A stretch of DNA of 64,000 nucleotides. Source: Trichoplax adhaerens (Eukaryota > Placozoa > Uniplacotomia > Trichoplacea > Trichoplacidae). Below the pieces are notes generated by a model that was not told the DNA's origin, did no database searches, and saw only the letters and a program-made list of their open reading frames with translations. The position numbers were made by a program, and so were the translations under genes. The stretch is taken from contig NW_002060948.1 of assembly GCF_000150275.1 (NCBI RefSeq), forward strand, positions 4,317,901 to 4,381,900, read 5' to 3'. Position 1 is the stretch's first letter. Every line of letters starts with the position of its first letter. Of this stretch, positions 1 through 13,700 are shown piece after piece.

Positions 1-3000
1 TTGTACCATTTAAGAAAATAAAAATCGTTCAAAGTTCAGACACAATTTACCCTACGATTCCCTTACAAAACTCTATAAAACCAAACAAGTTAACTATAAA
101 ATACATCAAACTTCACTTCTAACATAATTTCTATTATAAATACACTATAATAGTCTAAAAATTAACCTTTAAACATCAAGATTTAGCCATAAAAATAACA
201 GTCTAACTACTTAACAATCAACACAACCTCTGCCAATTTCCATCTTATTTTCTGTTTTCCTTACTAAATTTTCCTAATGTGACTTTCATGTCACGTCATA
301 AAATTCCAAAGTTTCAAATTCATAACAAGAAGTTCAATTTTCAAAATTCAACTCTTACGATATTTTCCATGAACAAAAATCCAAAAATTAAAACAGGAAA
401 ACTATATCGGACATAAATCCGACCGGTTCCGGAATCCGAATCCGAAAGATCCGGATTTTATAAAGATCACAGTAATCGCTATATCGCTTATCAAAAAATT
501 TTATATGACTATCACGACTACTTTTCTGACATTTGTATCGCTGAGTATTGACAATTGATGTTTTAGCGTCAGATTGTACGGTAACTGTACGATTATAGAC
601 TACATTAGAGTACTTTACCGTCCAGTAATAAATCCCCTTTCTCTAAGGATAGGGTTTTGTTACTAAGTCAAATTCCTTTACAATTTGAATAGACGACCAA
701 ACGCCCTTTCTTTAGATTAGGCAATTGCTCTAGGGCTACTTCTATAGTTATCAATATAATACCTTGTAAAATAACGAAGAAGAAAAGATGGCGACATGAT
801 GATTTGGCAGGGTAAAGCTTAAAGACACTATCACTTTCTAGTTATTTTCTACAGTAAAATAATACTAGTTACATACTAAACGCTATAAAGGACTGTACTT
901 TTAGTCCTTTGCTACACTTGAATAGCATGCTATAATTATTGTAAAACAACTAAATTATTATAGTTTGATACACTGAAGTTAATAATGTTTGTATTTAGTT
1001 TTAGTAAAGTAGAAAGCATAGATAAATAATATAAAGAAAAATGTACAAGTCATACAGACGATATACAGTGCCCGAAATAGAACGAGCCCGGGGTTATGTT
1101 AGATATTTATAATATTGAGGCTATTATCACAATAGCTTCAACCGTTTAACTAAGCAAAATTGCAGGCATTTGTAAAGGAGATTCCATAAACTAGGTTAAT
1201 TAAAAGCAAATCTAAATAGAACTTTGTTGTATTCTATAGTAGTTTCAGCTAATTGCAGTAGTAATTAAAGTAGGGTAGCATTAAAAAGTAGGATAATCTA
1301 CTGTACTTATAAGGTAATTTCATGATTACTGATGATGAAATGGGCGTACTTATACTATTTGTATGATGTGTGTATAAGACCGCAGTAGTTGGCTATATAA
1401 ACTGATGTTTATGTGTAATACCTTTTAATAACCGTTAGATAATACGGAATTGCGCTGGTGGAAACCAAGTCGATTACTCAGTTTATCTTAGCCATTTTCG
1501 ACTGCTATTATGTGGGAAGAAAAGTGGATTCTTCTCTTGTCACGCGTTCTATTGATAGACAGACACTTTTAAGGTTAAACACGGTCTTCACCTGATCTTA
1601 TGTCACGTTGAAGATTTGCTCAATTTTAATAATTCAGATTTTGAGTTAGACGACTGCAAACCTAAGGGGTTGTAAAACCCTAGCACTACCAGTTAATTTA
1701 AAAAAGAAATTGCAAACTTTTCGTAAACATAATCTCTGAACACAATCCTATCTGATCGATGACCGTATACCAAAATAGCGAAATTTATAGTGTTACTATA
1801 AATGTTTAAGCGATTAAATCACCATTAATAACTATTGTAACAGCTGATATGGTGCTAATTATGTTATTAAATTAATGTTTACTTGAAAGATTGCCGTAAT
1901 CTTTGCGTAACTTTTTTGTCCATTGCTGCAGTACTATTATAATTATTGCTTTAGACTTTCTGTATAATAAATCATACATATGCCATCCGTTCAATAACGC
2001 GTAAATATATTTATGGCCATTACTGCCTATTACTAAATTTAGCAATTTGACTACAATTGCCGCATGGATATATCCCTTAACGCCTACAGTTAAGATCTTT
2101 GCAGCTTATAATGATTTCTTCTTCCTATAATAAGCCTACTATAGCTAAACCAACCCAAACATCTATTGCGATTTTCCCGGTCACGCTACGATGCAAGACA
2201 TGGTTTCAAAACAATAATTCTCCCGATCTATTGCACAACTGACAAAATTTTATAAGCTGTTACATTAATTATAAATTCTGAATTGAAAACGACTCCGTTA
2301 AATTAACTTAATTAGATTTTAAAATCGGGCTTTAATCATAAGTATTGTTGAAGAAACATTCGCCTTGTGTTTAGTTAAATTGTGAGTTTCATTGTTAATA
2401 ACCGTACTGGTAATTTTATTTCAAAAAACATACTAGTAATTATTGGACTACATTAAATAACTCAATTTTTAGAACATTTAATACGCTTCACAATAACCGT
2501 TTGCTTGTGTTGTGCCTAGATAATATATGCAAACAAGTTTGGACGTCTACGAAGATTGAAGGTTTAAAGAATTAAGATTTGGAACACAAGTGCTACTTTT
2601 GTGACAGTTTTCACTTGATTGTCAAATTTGTTAGGCCATACCAAACTTGAATAAATGGGAATAAGTATTTCAGTTATTGCTTCAGTAATTCTTATTGCAA
2701 AACTTAATTAGCTAAATCTATTCGGGTTAGCGCGCTTGCTTAAAGAACCTAACAGTTTCAACCAACAAAAATAGGAGTAGACAAGTTTTCCCATTGAACA
2801 ACGAAAATCTTTAGTCAACTGTCCACGAATTCCTATTTGGAGTGCCATTAGTTGAGACGCTTGCGTAAGAGTATACAAGTTAAATGGATGTAGATTAGCA
2901 AAAGTGGAGTGATTGTACTATTCCGTGAGAAATGTAGACTTATAGGTTTTATATAACGTTTCAGTCCAAGTTGAAGCATAAGTACATACAAATCGGTTTA

Positions 3001-3343
3001 CATAATCTGTGCAAATTTCCCTATTCTAGCAAGAAATGAATTGGCATTTGTTAATCTCTGAACAAGTACTAGTAAAAAAGATATAAAATAGCAGGATATT
3101 AGCATGTAGAATTAATCTTTAACTACAACAGAACATACGTACAATCAAAATTAATGAATATTTTTGTATACACAAAATGTAAAAGGAATTAACATATGTT
3201 CATAAATCCGACTGGCATAACCGGCATAATAATTATATGGGTATCCTCCAGTAGGATAAATATAGATACCCTTCAGTAAGCAAATCTTATCCGATGCAAA
3301 AATGCTAGAGTTATCATATTATATAACTTGCAATTAAGAATCA
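1..3343. other. Non-coding left end
   Basis: Apart from the family 2 repeat copy at 1230-1700 I see no exon with plausible splice sites, no EGF pattern and no RNA gene. The sequence is AT-rich with stops in all frames. Confidence 0.5.
1230..1700 (+). repeat. Dispersed repeat family 2, copy 1
   Basis: About 470 bp closely similar to 20385-20838 in the same orientation. Shared segments include AGCTAATT-GTAGTAATT, CTTATAAGGTAATTTCATGA, TTATCTTAGCCA-T-TCGACTG and CCTAAGGGGTTG-AAAACCC. The edges are approximate and no target duplication was recognised, suggesting an older family than the LTRs. Confidence 0.65.
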
Positions 3344-3592
3344 TCAATTTTCAATATTGATGATTGTATCCAACGAAAAAATTGCAGATGTTGCTATTAA
3401 TTTCGTCAATGCAAGTAGCTCCATTTTGGCATTAGGATCCAATAAAATCATCGACATTAATTTCATAGCTTCCAGTGCAATCGGCAAAAGTATAACGAAT
3501 AATTGGCAATCCCAGCCTAGTATTTGACTAGGAAGCACATTCATTAATAATATTAGTGTTGGTTTCACAGATAGTTCCTGTACATCCTAATA
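3344..3592 (-). pseudogene. Dead fragment of a multi-EGF exon
   Basis: On the minus strand the sequence reads GCTGTICETNTNIINECAS then a stop, continues as a recognisable but decayed EGF (CTGSYEINVDDFIGS), has another stop, then CQNGATCIDEINSNIC. The CET-N-INEC junction and consecutive EGFs without an intron are the pattern of the large EGF exon of gene C. Two in-frame stops and lost cysteines show it is not functional. It suggests that a fourth, lost paralogue once lay downstream of gene A. Confidence 0.6.
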
Positions 3593-4174
3593 AGTATTGG
3601 TATGAAAATTATCCTTCGTAATATGGTAACATTATTTTATACTTACGTATGTCTAGAGTGACTATTTAGCGTAAAATTGTTGACAATAAACAGCATCAAG
3701 AGTTAGAAAACAAAAGCTCTCAAATATTAATTTACTCTTGTTCTATCAAATTTGACAAGGGTAGTTAAACATAAATGTTAGCGGGCAGTACAGTTATATC
3801 TAGATACATCTAGTAGCCACTACCAATAAAGCATCTGCAGCTTTTCCTGAAGTGCTCCTATTAGTAGATAAAGGTAATAGTGACGTTTATTACTTACTTT
3901 AAAAGAATTACATGTAGATCGAAATAAATTAGAAGTAGTAAATAGATAAGAGGCTACTATCTATATGCATCTCTCGACTGAGTTATAATTCTTTTCTTTT
4001 CAAATCAAATTATCCAATCTTGCTTTATTTATCTGTGCTGTTTACGTAATTTTCAAATAAATATCTTCTGGCCAACAGACATCTATCCTCACACTACTCT
4101 ATTAAAATCGGCTTAGAACTATTACCCAATATAAATCATTATACTTTTCATATTAGCTCATGTAACTCTAGGGT

Positions 4175-4726
4175 TGTGATATATACCAATCACGAAATTC
4201 CAAATTTTAGAAAAATAAGGGCTTTATTGAATCTTATATAAAGATTAACTACACACAGCTCTACTCTAGCCGAATACTACTACTAAAGACTTCTACAACG
4301 AATTAACAGAATAATCTAAAGTTGCATGCTTTTTATACTTATCGTAGCATTCGCAGCTACAATCTGTATGGCAACCTTTTACCTTATTTTACACATAGTA
4401 AAATTATTCTTAGTAACACTATTCTACTGCGGACCATCATTAATCCGATATGGATACGATTACAGTATTTACGTAGACATTATTCACACCAGCCAAAGCA
4501 CAATGAATTAACCATATCCTAGTATATGATTTACAGTTCTATTTTTACCTATAACCTGATTGGTAACTCAACACCTTACTGTATATAGTCATCTGTACTC
4601 TAGCATAGAGTCTATACTACTACAGTCTATAGTTATGGCTACCAAACATCTCATAGGATAAATATCTACCGTACATTGTACAAAACATGACTAACAGTCT
4701 ACAATCAAAATACTAGTTACATTATA
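4175..4726 (+). mobile_element. Solo LTR, copy 1
   Basis: A 552-bp element beginning TGTGATATATACC and ending ACATTATA, flanked by the identical 5-bp direct repeat AGGGT (4170-4174 and 4727-4731). It is the same family as 14433-14982 and 28467-29028. TG...CA ends (here mutated to TA) and 5-bp target duplications are the hallmark of LTR retrotransposons. A TATA-like TTATATAAAG lies near 4236. It contains a 61-codon ATG-started reading frame (4326-4511) that the other copies share apart from a one-base T difference; its coding status is doubtful. No internal retrotransposon genes are present, hence solo. Confidence 0.75.
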
Positions 4727-5489
4727 AGGGTATAAGAGTTACGTAGCATTATTTCAATGTACAAGTCATTACCCAATCAAAACTGATCATTATGCAAGTA
4801 TTAACATAATCTACCATCATTCTATTAGTAATTTTCATACTCAGACAATTTTCTACTACCACATATCAGCAGTGATTCTCTTATTTTTTCTACAAGTCTG
4901 ATTCTAATTAATAAGTTAAGAAAATTATTGCCTCTATCTTAAATGTAGAATATTGTTACGAGCTAGGAATAGCCTTAACTTGCAACAAGGATTGAGAGAG
5001 TAATTTCTATCCTACACTACTATTATTTGGAATACGAGTCAACTAGTTTTTCAAAGTAGGCAGGGTTTAATGATCCTACTAAATTTACCATATCAGTATT
5101 AAAATGATCAATGCTTAATAATAGTTTAGCGGATGCATATTAAGCTATCCTACTAACACATTTCCTCTAACTTAGGAATTGTCTTTGAACCTTAAAAACT
5201 TCGGAGATGATAGATACAATCCAGTTTAACTGCTTGACAATTACTATTTTAGTCTATTTAATCCTAAATTAAGGCTATCAACTGTTAACTACTATAATTA
5301 TAATTAAGCAGACCGTAAAACATTTCTGTGTTATAAACATATATAGAACATTGAAATAAAGTATACGTCATGAAGATTACTTTCGTGACAAATATTTATA
5401 CTAGAAAACCATGCTCCTCATTTTCTTAAACAGAATTAGAGGTAGGGTGTGATTATTGCCTTGGGGTGAATTTATAAGTATATTTTTAC

Positions 5490-5870
5490 TATATAATTAC
5501 AAATCTCATTTTTTATTTACTTAAAAGAAAATATCATCATCCAATTTCTTATGTTATAGCTCTGAAGAATATATTCTGATACGCCACATATATTTCCTTA
5601 TATTTTTGCGGTATATTTACGAATCTCATTTGTTATCCATTAATAGTAGACATAATATCGAAAAAATGTCCTTTTAGGCTAGACTTGTTGCCCTTTCTAA
5701 TAATAGAAATGAAAATCCCCTTTATTATTCATTATAGCAGCATCATTACGCAATTTTAAATGCTATAGCTTTACAGAATATGTCCGTCCTAATACATTTA
5801 TTATCTTATTTCACTATAAAATTACAAGTCTCATTTATTGCGCATTAATAGCAGATATCACCATGCAAAT
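5490..5870 (+). repeat. Degenerate short repeats with an ATTACAAATCTCATT core
   Basis: The core recurs as ATTACAAATCTCATT (5496), TTTACGAATCTCATT (5616) and ATTACAAGTCTCATT (5821), each with similar flanks (a run TATTTCNTTAT before, CATTAATAG-AGA after in the last two). The spacing is about 120 and 205 bp. Its nature is unknown; it lies downstream of gene A. Confidence 0.4.
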
Positions 5871-6373
5871 TCTAGTTACTATTATAAGCTAATAATTAAC
5901 TATTACAATATAAAACGATTAAATGTCTCTTGATATTATTTGCTTTTCACTTTAAATTGCAAGCTCTTGCATTTGAATTCACAAGGAACTCTGTGTACCT
6001 AGAATTTAACAGAAGATTTTGCGTACGCCTAACACGCATAAAGCAGGGATATATCGAGGCTGTATCACATAAAGTTTCCGTTCTACTGAAGCTAACAACT
6101 CAATAGAAACCAGTAGCCAACAATCAATGCAACTATTGGATAAGATACGAATAGATAATCTTATAAATATTAAACTCGTATGAGGTAATCAGAACATATA
6201 GATCATTTATGAGGAACAATCTATACAAATTGAATAGTAATATATCACACGCGAAGGATTTGAATATCTTGACTTGTGTTTTCCAGACATCATCGATTAT
6301 TCGGTGAAAGAATCAATATTTCACATTCAAATATTTCCGCAATATCAGCCATGAAAGAAATCGATGTAAAGAG

Positions 6374-7745
6374 TTAGAACATAGAGCTTCGATCTAACTC
6401 AGCATACTTGCCATTATCATCGTGACTTGACTGCAAATGGATGACTCGCTTAACTTCGCCAGTTTCAGGCAAAGTTTGAAGATAGACTTGGTTATTACGA
6501 TTTGACTATGAATAAGTCAGTTATTAAGAGAGGGCATCATTATTTGCAGTCTTATCAACGAAAGACAATTTTAGCCAGTAATCGTTGGCAAAATATAAGC
6601 TAGCCATTTTGGTTATTTATGGTCTACCTGATTATCTTTTGCAGCGAATTTCAAAGTCTGATAGATATTTTCAGCTTCTGATTCTGTAAATATAATATTA
6701 AGTAAACGTGATATTGATGAAGATAATGATTTAATAGATGGCACTAAGAACCGTTTTAAGATATTGATTCATTCCACATGCAGTTACTGTACATCTGCAG
6801 TCAGCTCTTTCCGCATCGATTTTTTAATTTATAAATTGCAAATTATATTCATTATGCAGCTTACCATGGATATAGTTTCCAGCTGACCGATTTTGATTTT
6901 GTTCACTTCCATGCTCATTTTCATTTACTTGGTTACAAGGTGTACTTATTGGTAGACTAGGTGGATTATAACCAAATTGTAAAGCTTCGTAAACCATACT
7001 CGCTCTAGTTTCGTTGTCTAGATATGGGTGAGGACCTATTATTAGGTAATGCAAATGCTGATATAATTTAATTACCGCGCAGGAAGCTTTCATGATTATT
7101 CGAATTCTTTCACACCTGATACCGTTACTTATGATTTCATTAATTATCAATATTTAGTCTCTGTTGTGTTTTATATTTGCATCCTAGGATTACCTTCCTG
7201 TAAACTTCTGACTGGACTTACGGAAGCATACACATCATCAGCTGGAGAAGCGTTTAACGGATCAGAATTGCCATCTTGCACTGTTGCCGTTCCATTGACA
7301 GGCATACCATTATCTCTCTCATACGTTCGCATCGAAGATCCCGCATTGGCCATATCAGCCATATCAATATGTTCTATTCTATTTGTGGTATACAGTTCTA
7401 GATGCTAACAATTGTAAACCAAAAATTTAACACAGAAGGCTGCAGAATTTACATATTATTAATGAATCCTAAAACTCAAGTTTTATCTAACAGCTATTGG
7501 AGTTCCAGGTCTTCGATTTGGGTATTCATCAGGATCATCATCATCTTCCGCTTTGAGTAACGATCAATTAAAAAATTAAAAATTAATTTGCGGTCTATTA
7601 TATTACGTGAGATTTGCAAGATTGCATTAAGTAACCATGAATCAGGTTTAATTATCACAATATACGGTATAATCAGTTTAATTTACATAACATCGGAGTT
7701 AATGTCATTGAACGGGCTGGTCGAGTCGGTTTATTATTGAAGCAC
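6374..7745 (-). other. Gene A cytoplasmic tail: six exons with Yxx(L/V) motifs
   Basis: Exons: 7687-7745 (phase 2-1), 7492-7550 (1-0), 7194-7404 (0-1), 6865-7035 (1-1), 6628-6683 (1-0), 6374-6505 (0-stop). Tyrosine motifs appear as [21 protein letters not shown] and NQVYLQTL on four successive exons, in the style of half-ITAM or endocytic Y-x-x-hydrophobic signals. An acidic patch [10 protein letters not shown] follows the membrane-proximal exon. The last exon contains VIHLQSS, matched by IVHLQSI in gene B. No catalytic domain is visible. Signalling or endocytosis is an inference from the motifs. Confidence 0.68.
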
Positions 7746-10700
7746 CTTAAGGAATTTGGGTAGATAAATAAAGATAATTTTAGTTTGACATCAAAAGTGA
7801 TTTTAAGTTTTAACTGCTAATTCTGGACGAATAATTCATATAAATATACATTTTGCTTCGTCTCTTGCAGAATAAAACGGCAATCAATAATAGGATTATT
7901 ACTAATAAGCCTCCACTACTAGCTCCGGCAATCATGGCGACTTGTGCCAGTACCGATACTGTCGGTTGTGGTCCTGATGTTGGAGAATTGGCACATGTAG
8001 TTTCTATGTTAATTATAAATGTTAAATTCTTACTGTTGATCAATTAGTATTAGTAAGAGTTTTTCTTACTAAAGTCCTATATGTAAAAATAAAACAATTC
8101 TTATATTATTCCAAATTGATCTAAATCACAAAAAGCAATTCTAAATGACCGATAGAAAATGATTAAAAACCTATTTGCCCTTAAAAGATCTTCCCTAAAT
8201 TCAAACCACCACTTTCGAAGTTACCCTCTTCAAAGTCGTAGGCAAAATGTTTAATTATTATTTGCCGCAACTTACCTATTACGTGCTTTACAGACTGACG
8301 GAATTCTTTATACTCATTCGTGGCTTTATTGACTTTTAATATTATTGAAACCTCGTAAGTTACGTTTATTCCAAGATGAAACAAGTTAATACTGTTGCGA
8401 CCAGACTTTGGAATTGACGGTAATGTGTTCAGGTTCTGTTCGGTTAGTTTTCTGTACTGAACATGAAGATCAGCCGCTCTGTTATTTTGAAAGTTATTAA
8501 TGTTCCATTCGACTTTAATCGTAGAGCAATTGAATTCAGTAATTGTTAAATTTGTGATTGATGTCGGCAGGATACTATTACCTATAATGATGATGAATTG
8601 TTGTTACCGTCTTAACTATCAATAGCAAGTCAAGGTAGTGTAATGAATATTTTTGTTTATAGCTGCTGCTTAGGATTTACCACTTTTGTTAGTACAATTA
8701 ATGCCTGTGTAGCCATTTGTGCAGTTACAGCTATATTTAAAATTCCGCACAAAATTACACTTTCCTCCATTCTTGCAAGGAGAAACTCTACGGCATGGAT
8801 TAGCATCTGCAACAGAAATGAGGACATAAAATCTATTAGCGACACGCTCACTCAATAATTAACTTAATATACTTTACTGCTATTGATCAAATACTTAATG
8901 AATTACTAAAATTGTTTAAAAGAAAAAGTTGTTTAATTCTAATTATACTGCAGTTTATATACAGTTTATAGTACAAAAACTTTTTCAGACTAATTTCATT
9001 TATAATCATGGATTGCAAATTAACGACATCGACAAGAACTAATATATTTGCTATCAGCGCATCAGAAATCATTCGAACCCTCAGATTCTGAGAGCGATCA
9101 TTTATACCAAACAGCGTCTGGAACACTCATTACATTTACTGCTACGAAGGGCTTCACTTTATCATAACTTTGTTACAGAATTTTACTTACCATCTGTGCA
9201 ATTCTTGCCGGTATAACCCGATATACAATCGCATTTATATAAAAATCCTGCAATATCGTGGCAAGTAGCACCATTAGTGCAGGGCAACCGTGAGCGACAT
9301 ATGGACTGAACTAAAATCGCAAATATCAAGCAGACATATTACCGAGACAATCATTAAGAAATATCAAAATTATCATGTCAGTAGCTAACCGCTAGAACAT
9401 GTTTTGCCAGTGTAACCTGATGAACAGTTGCATCTGTATTCGTAGTTATTTAGGTAAATGCACGTTCCACCATTTTGACATGGTTGACTTGAGCGACATA
9501 AATTAGCATCTAAATTAATAACATTTAAATCAGATGATTTTACGTGCAGAGTATTCACTTTGTTGCAGCAATGATTTCTATATGTAAACTATACTATCAT
9601 AAACTATTTCTATCATACAGTTCTACTGAGTATTTATTTAAAATAAATGGTATAAATCAAGAAATAATAACTTAGGTGCGGATTGATTTCGTTAAATTAT
9701 AATTTCCAATTTCAACATGTACAACAATAACCATATATTATTTATAGTATGACCAGGCGATAGTTTATTTCGCTTTTAAATTATAAAATTTTGAATTATC
9801 AGGTATAAGCTTATTTCAAGCAGTATTTCATATAATATTCTCAAGTGAGATACGATAAAAGGTTATCAATCTTGCTTATTATATAGGTTCGCATGCCACT
9901 TGCTGGTTGATAGGATATTTGATAAGCACTTATTGAAAAATTTAAAAGCAATATAGCTGAGTAGGTTTACAAATAAGAATTTCTTGTTACCTATAGAACA
10001 ATTTACGCCTACATAACCAGTCTGACAGGAACAGTTATATGAGTGATCTCCGTTGAAAACTTACGAGCCGCCATGTTTGCATGGTGAAATCGTTCGACAT
10101 GGGTTAGTGTCTAAGATTGAGCAAACGACTTCGGTTATTAAGAATACAAGGGACTAGTAATAATAACAATTTCGATAGTATATAGTTCATCATTGAGGTT
10201 ATTTAAGCACATTTTACGAATTTCCTTACTATGAGAACAATTTTGGCCGGTATAACCAGGTTTACAATTGCATCTATATCGGTATTCTTCGATATCATGG
10301 CAAGCGCCATCATTAGCACAGGGTGAGCTCGAACGACATACGAACTGGTCTGAATTATAAATATTATCTAGCTTTAATTGCTATAATAAGCGAAAGTCTT
10401 CAATGCTATTTCTTTATTTACTGACCGATAGAGCAATTTTTGCCGGTGTAACCAGATACACAATTACATCTATATTCGTTGTCTTTTATGAAAACGCACG
10501 TTCCGTTATGATGACACGGTTTGAGTGTACGGCATAAATTAGTAACTAAATAAAATAGAAATTATTACTTTGAAAAGTTTCCAGTAACAAGATAAAATAT
10601 CCATGAATGCTTCCGACTGCACTAAGAATCGTCGTTGTAGTAGGATTATCATTAATCTTCAACATAAAATAACTGCGATTCTTATGACAACCATAGTCGA

Positions 10701-13700
10701 AGGCCATGAGCTCTGATGGATAATTTTACTTCACCAAATAGCTCCAGATAACAAAGCATGGGTATTTGAATAGTATTAATATCAGATTTATCTATTTAAG
10801 TGACTGAGCTATGATAAAACTACTCAAATTAGGTCATTAGGACTCAGCATGCTAATTTAGAGCTATACATTGTTAAATACTAACTAAAATTAAGATACTT
10901 CAAAATAGCAGGGAATCATGATTTAGCACTAAATATGCGCTCAATTGTAGTAAATCACACCATCCTAAATACTATTTATTTAATATTATAGACAAACGTT
11001 AAATCCTAAGTAAAGAGAAAATCATTTCCCTAAGAGTAATAATTAAATTGTTTTATATTGGCGTCATACCGTCAGTACAATTCTGGCCGCCATAACCAGT
11101 AATACAATTGCAAGTATAATCATAGGGTTCTATAAATTCGCATGTTCCATTATTTTTGCAAGGAGAATTTTGCCTACAGACATTGGTGTCTTAATCATGG
11201 CGAGAAAATTTAATAATCATTATTTCAATACGGAATAAAGGAGAATAAAACAATATACCTTCTGAGCAGTTTTTTCCAGTATAACCGTTGCTGCAATTAC
11301 AGCTATATGAAAACTCCGCTAAATATTGGCAGGTACCATTATTTTCGCAAGGATTGTGCTGACGGCATTGGTCAGCATCTATACAAGTGACGATAAAATT
11401 AGGTAGTTATTTCAATATTAAACATTAATCCAAGTAGCGACAATCAGTTTCTTCCATTAACTACTTAGCTTGATTAATGCAAAGCAAACACTACCATTTT
11501 TTGTCATCTATTGACTGCTGTAATTACTACCAAGGTTATCATAAATACATTTTATATTTAGTACCTATTTCACAACGGCTGCCAGTCCAACCGACCTTAC
11601 ATTGACAAATATAGCTGTTGTTTCCATTGATACAATCTATGGCCCCATCGGTACAAGGATTTGATTCGCACTCATTAATATCTGCCGATTAATAGTAGCA
11701 AAGCTGAGGCCAAAATCTTAATTATTGGGTAAAATTTTTTCTAGGTCGAAGAATGTACTTCGAGATTTGAATTACCTTCCGTACAATTTGGACCAGTAAA
11801 GCCATAAACACACTGACAACGAAAATTAAAATCTCTAATATTGTGACAAATTCCGCCATTCTGACATGGCGAGATAACCCGGCATGCAAATGTATCTGAT
11901 AAAATAAGCGTATATAATATTTTTCGTCAGTTGTTTTATAAGATAAGATAGAAATAAATAAAAATGCTACATATCACCTTCTGAGCAATTTGCGCCGGTA
12001 TAGCCCGGCTGACAAGTGCAATTATAAGAGTAATGACCACTATATTCGCAAGTTCCGCCGTTTTCGCATGGATTAAATGAGTGGCATATATTTGCCCCTA
12101 AAGATTTAAACCTAACAATTAATGAATTATTTGTGGCAATATTTACAGTGACAAGCTGATGAAGACTTCTTTTTTATGTCGTAATAAACATATACGAATA
12201 TTTATTAAGTAATCAATTTACCAATTGTGATTGCAATCAACATTTAAATTAAATACAAATATTTATAGTACTGCTCAGCCTTAACGATTTAACTTACGCG
12301 TTTCGCATTGCCTGCCTGTCCATTCTGGAGGACATTTGCATATGTACCTTCCAATATCGTCACTACACTTCGACTCTGGATGCTTGCATGGATTTGATAG
12401 GCATTCATTAATATCTAACAAAGGAAAAAATAGTTCTCACACTAATCATATAATAAGAATAATTTAGCGCTTTGATCAAAATTTGAGGTAGTCAATTATA
12501 TTCTACTGTCACAATTTCACTTCTGCGACAAGGTAACGTATAGTAAAAGTCTATAAGTAACTACTGACTTAAACGCCCTTTTACTTAACGTTAAACCTAC
12601 ACAGCAAAAGACTGTAAAGATGAAACTTTTATTAGCAAAGATACATCTACAACTTTTTACCACACTCTCAACTCAAATATTCCCGTTTATATAGGAACCG
12701 TCTAATTTGTAAACAACAACAGTATTGTTATTATACCTTACTAGGAGAAATATCTCGAACTGAGGTGCTCCTTACATAGCTTTTCTATCAGTAAATATTT
12801 TGAATCTCTTACTCATACTTAATCTTAATCTAAGCTCGTAGGTTGTCTAATTCAGCTATCATCAACTAGAACTTAAATCATCTTACTGCTATCTATCACA
12901 CAATAACAATCAATATCAAATATGTAATGAACTATTTACAAATATCATCCACGTTAAGGCATCACTTATCTTACCTAGCACTACAAATATGGATATTCTC
13001 CATACTAGCTACTACTGTACTTATTAAACTATCCTAATGACAAGGCAACACCGTAACATCTACCTCGGCTACAATTTTGATCAGTGTAACCAGATGGACA
13101 GGTACATCTATACTGGTAATCACCCAAGTTAGTACATGTACCATTATTTTGGCAAGGTGAATCCGCTAAACAAATGTTGGTATCTACAGTAATCCAATGA
13201 CAACATGATAATTAAATAAAGATGGCATGGATATTTCTTTGCTAATAAAAGGTACTGTACCATCCGAACAATTGATGCCAGTAAAACCAAATTTACAGCT
13301 GCAATTGTAAGTGAACGGATCGATAAATTGACAAATTCCTCCATTTTGACATGGTTGTACAGTTCGGCATAAATCGGTGTCTATTGCAATACCAATAAGA
13401 ACCTTTTAGTTACAGTTTCATTTAAAGAAATGATTTTATTGATATATAGTTTAAAGAAAATGGTAGAATCAAGTTCCGAATTACTTTATAGGATGATTTT
13501 TTATGAATTATCGTTTCGTGATTGGAGTTGCATAATTAATAACTGTAATTTTATATTGACCTTGAGTACAGTTTTGGCCAGTGTATTTAGGCGGACATAT
13601 ACAGACATAAATGTAAGCTTCGATATACCGGCATTCTCCTCCATTTTGGCAAGGATGGTCCATACGACATACATTAGTATCTGTTCACAAATTCGTATCT

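Noticed and set aside
8887-9126. Minus-strand open frame of 79 codons between two gene A EGF exons
   Set aside because: It has no EGF cysteine pattern and lies wholly in an intron; flanking exons already join in phase.
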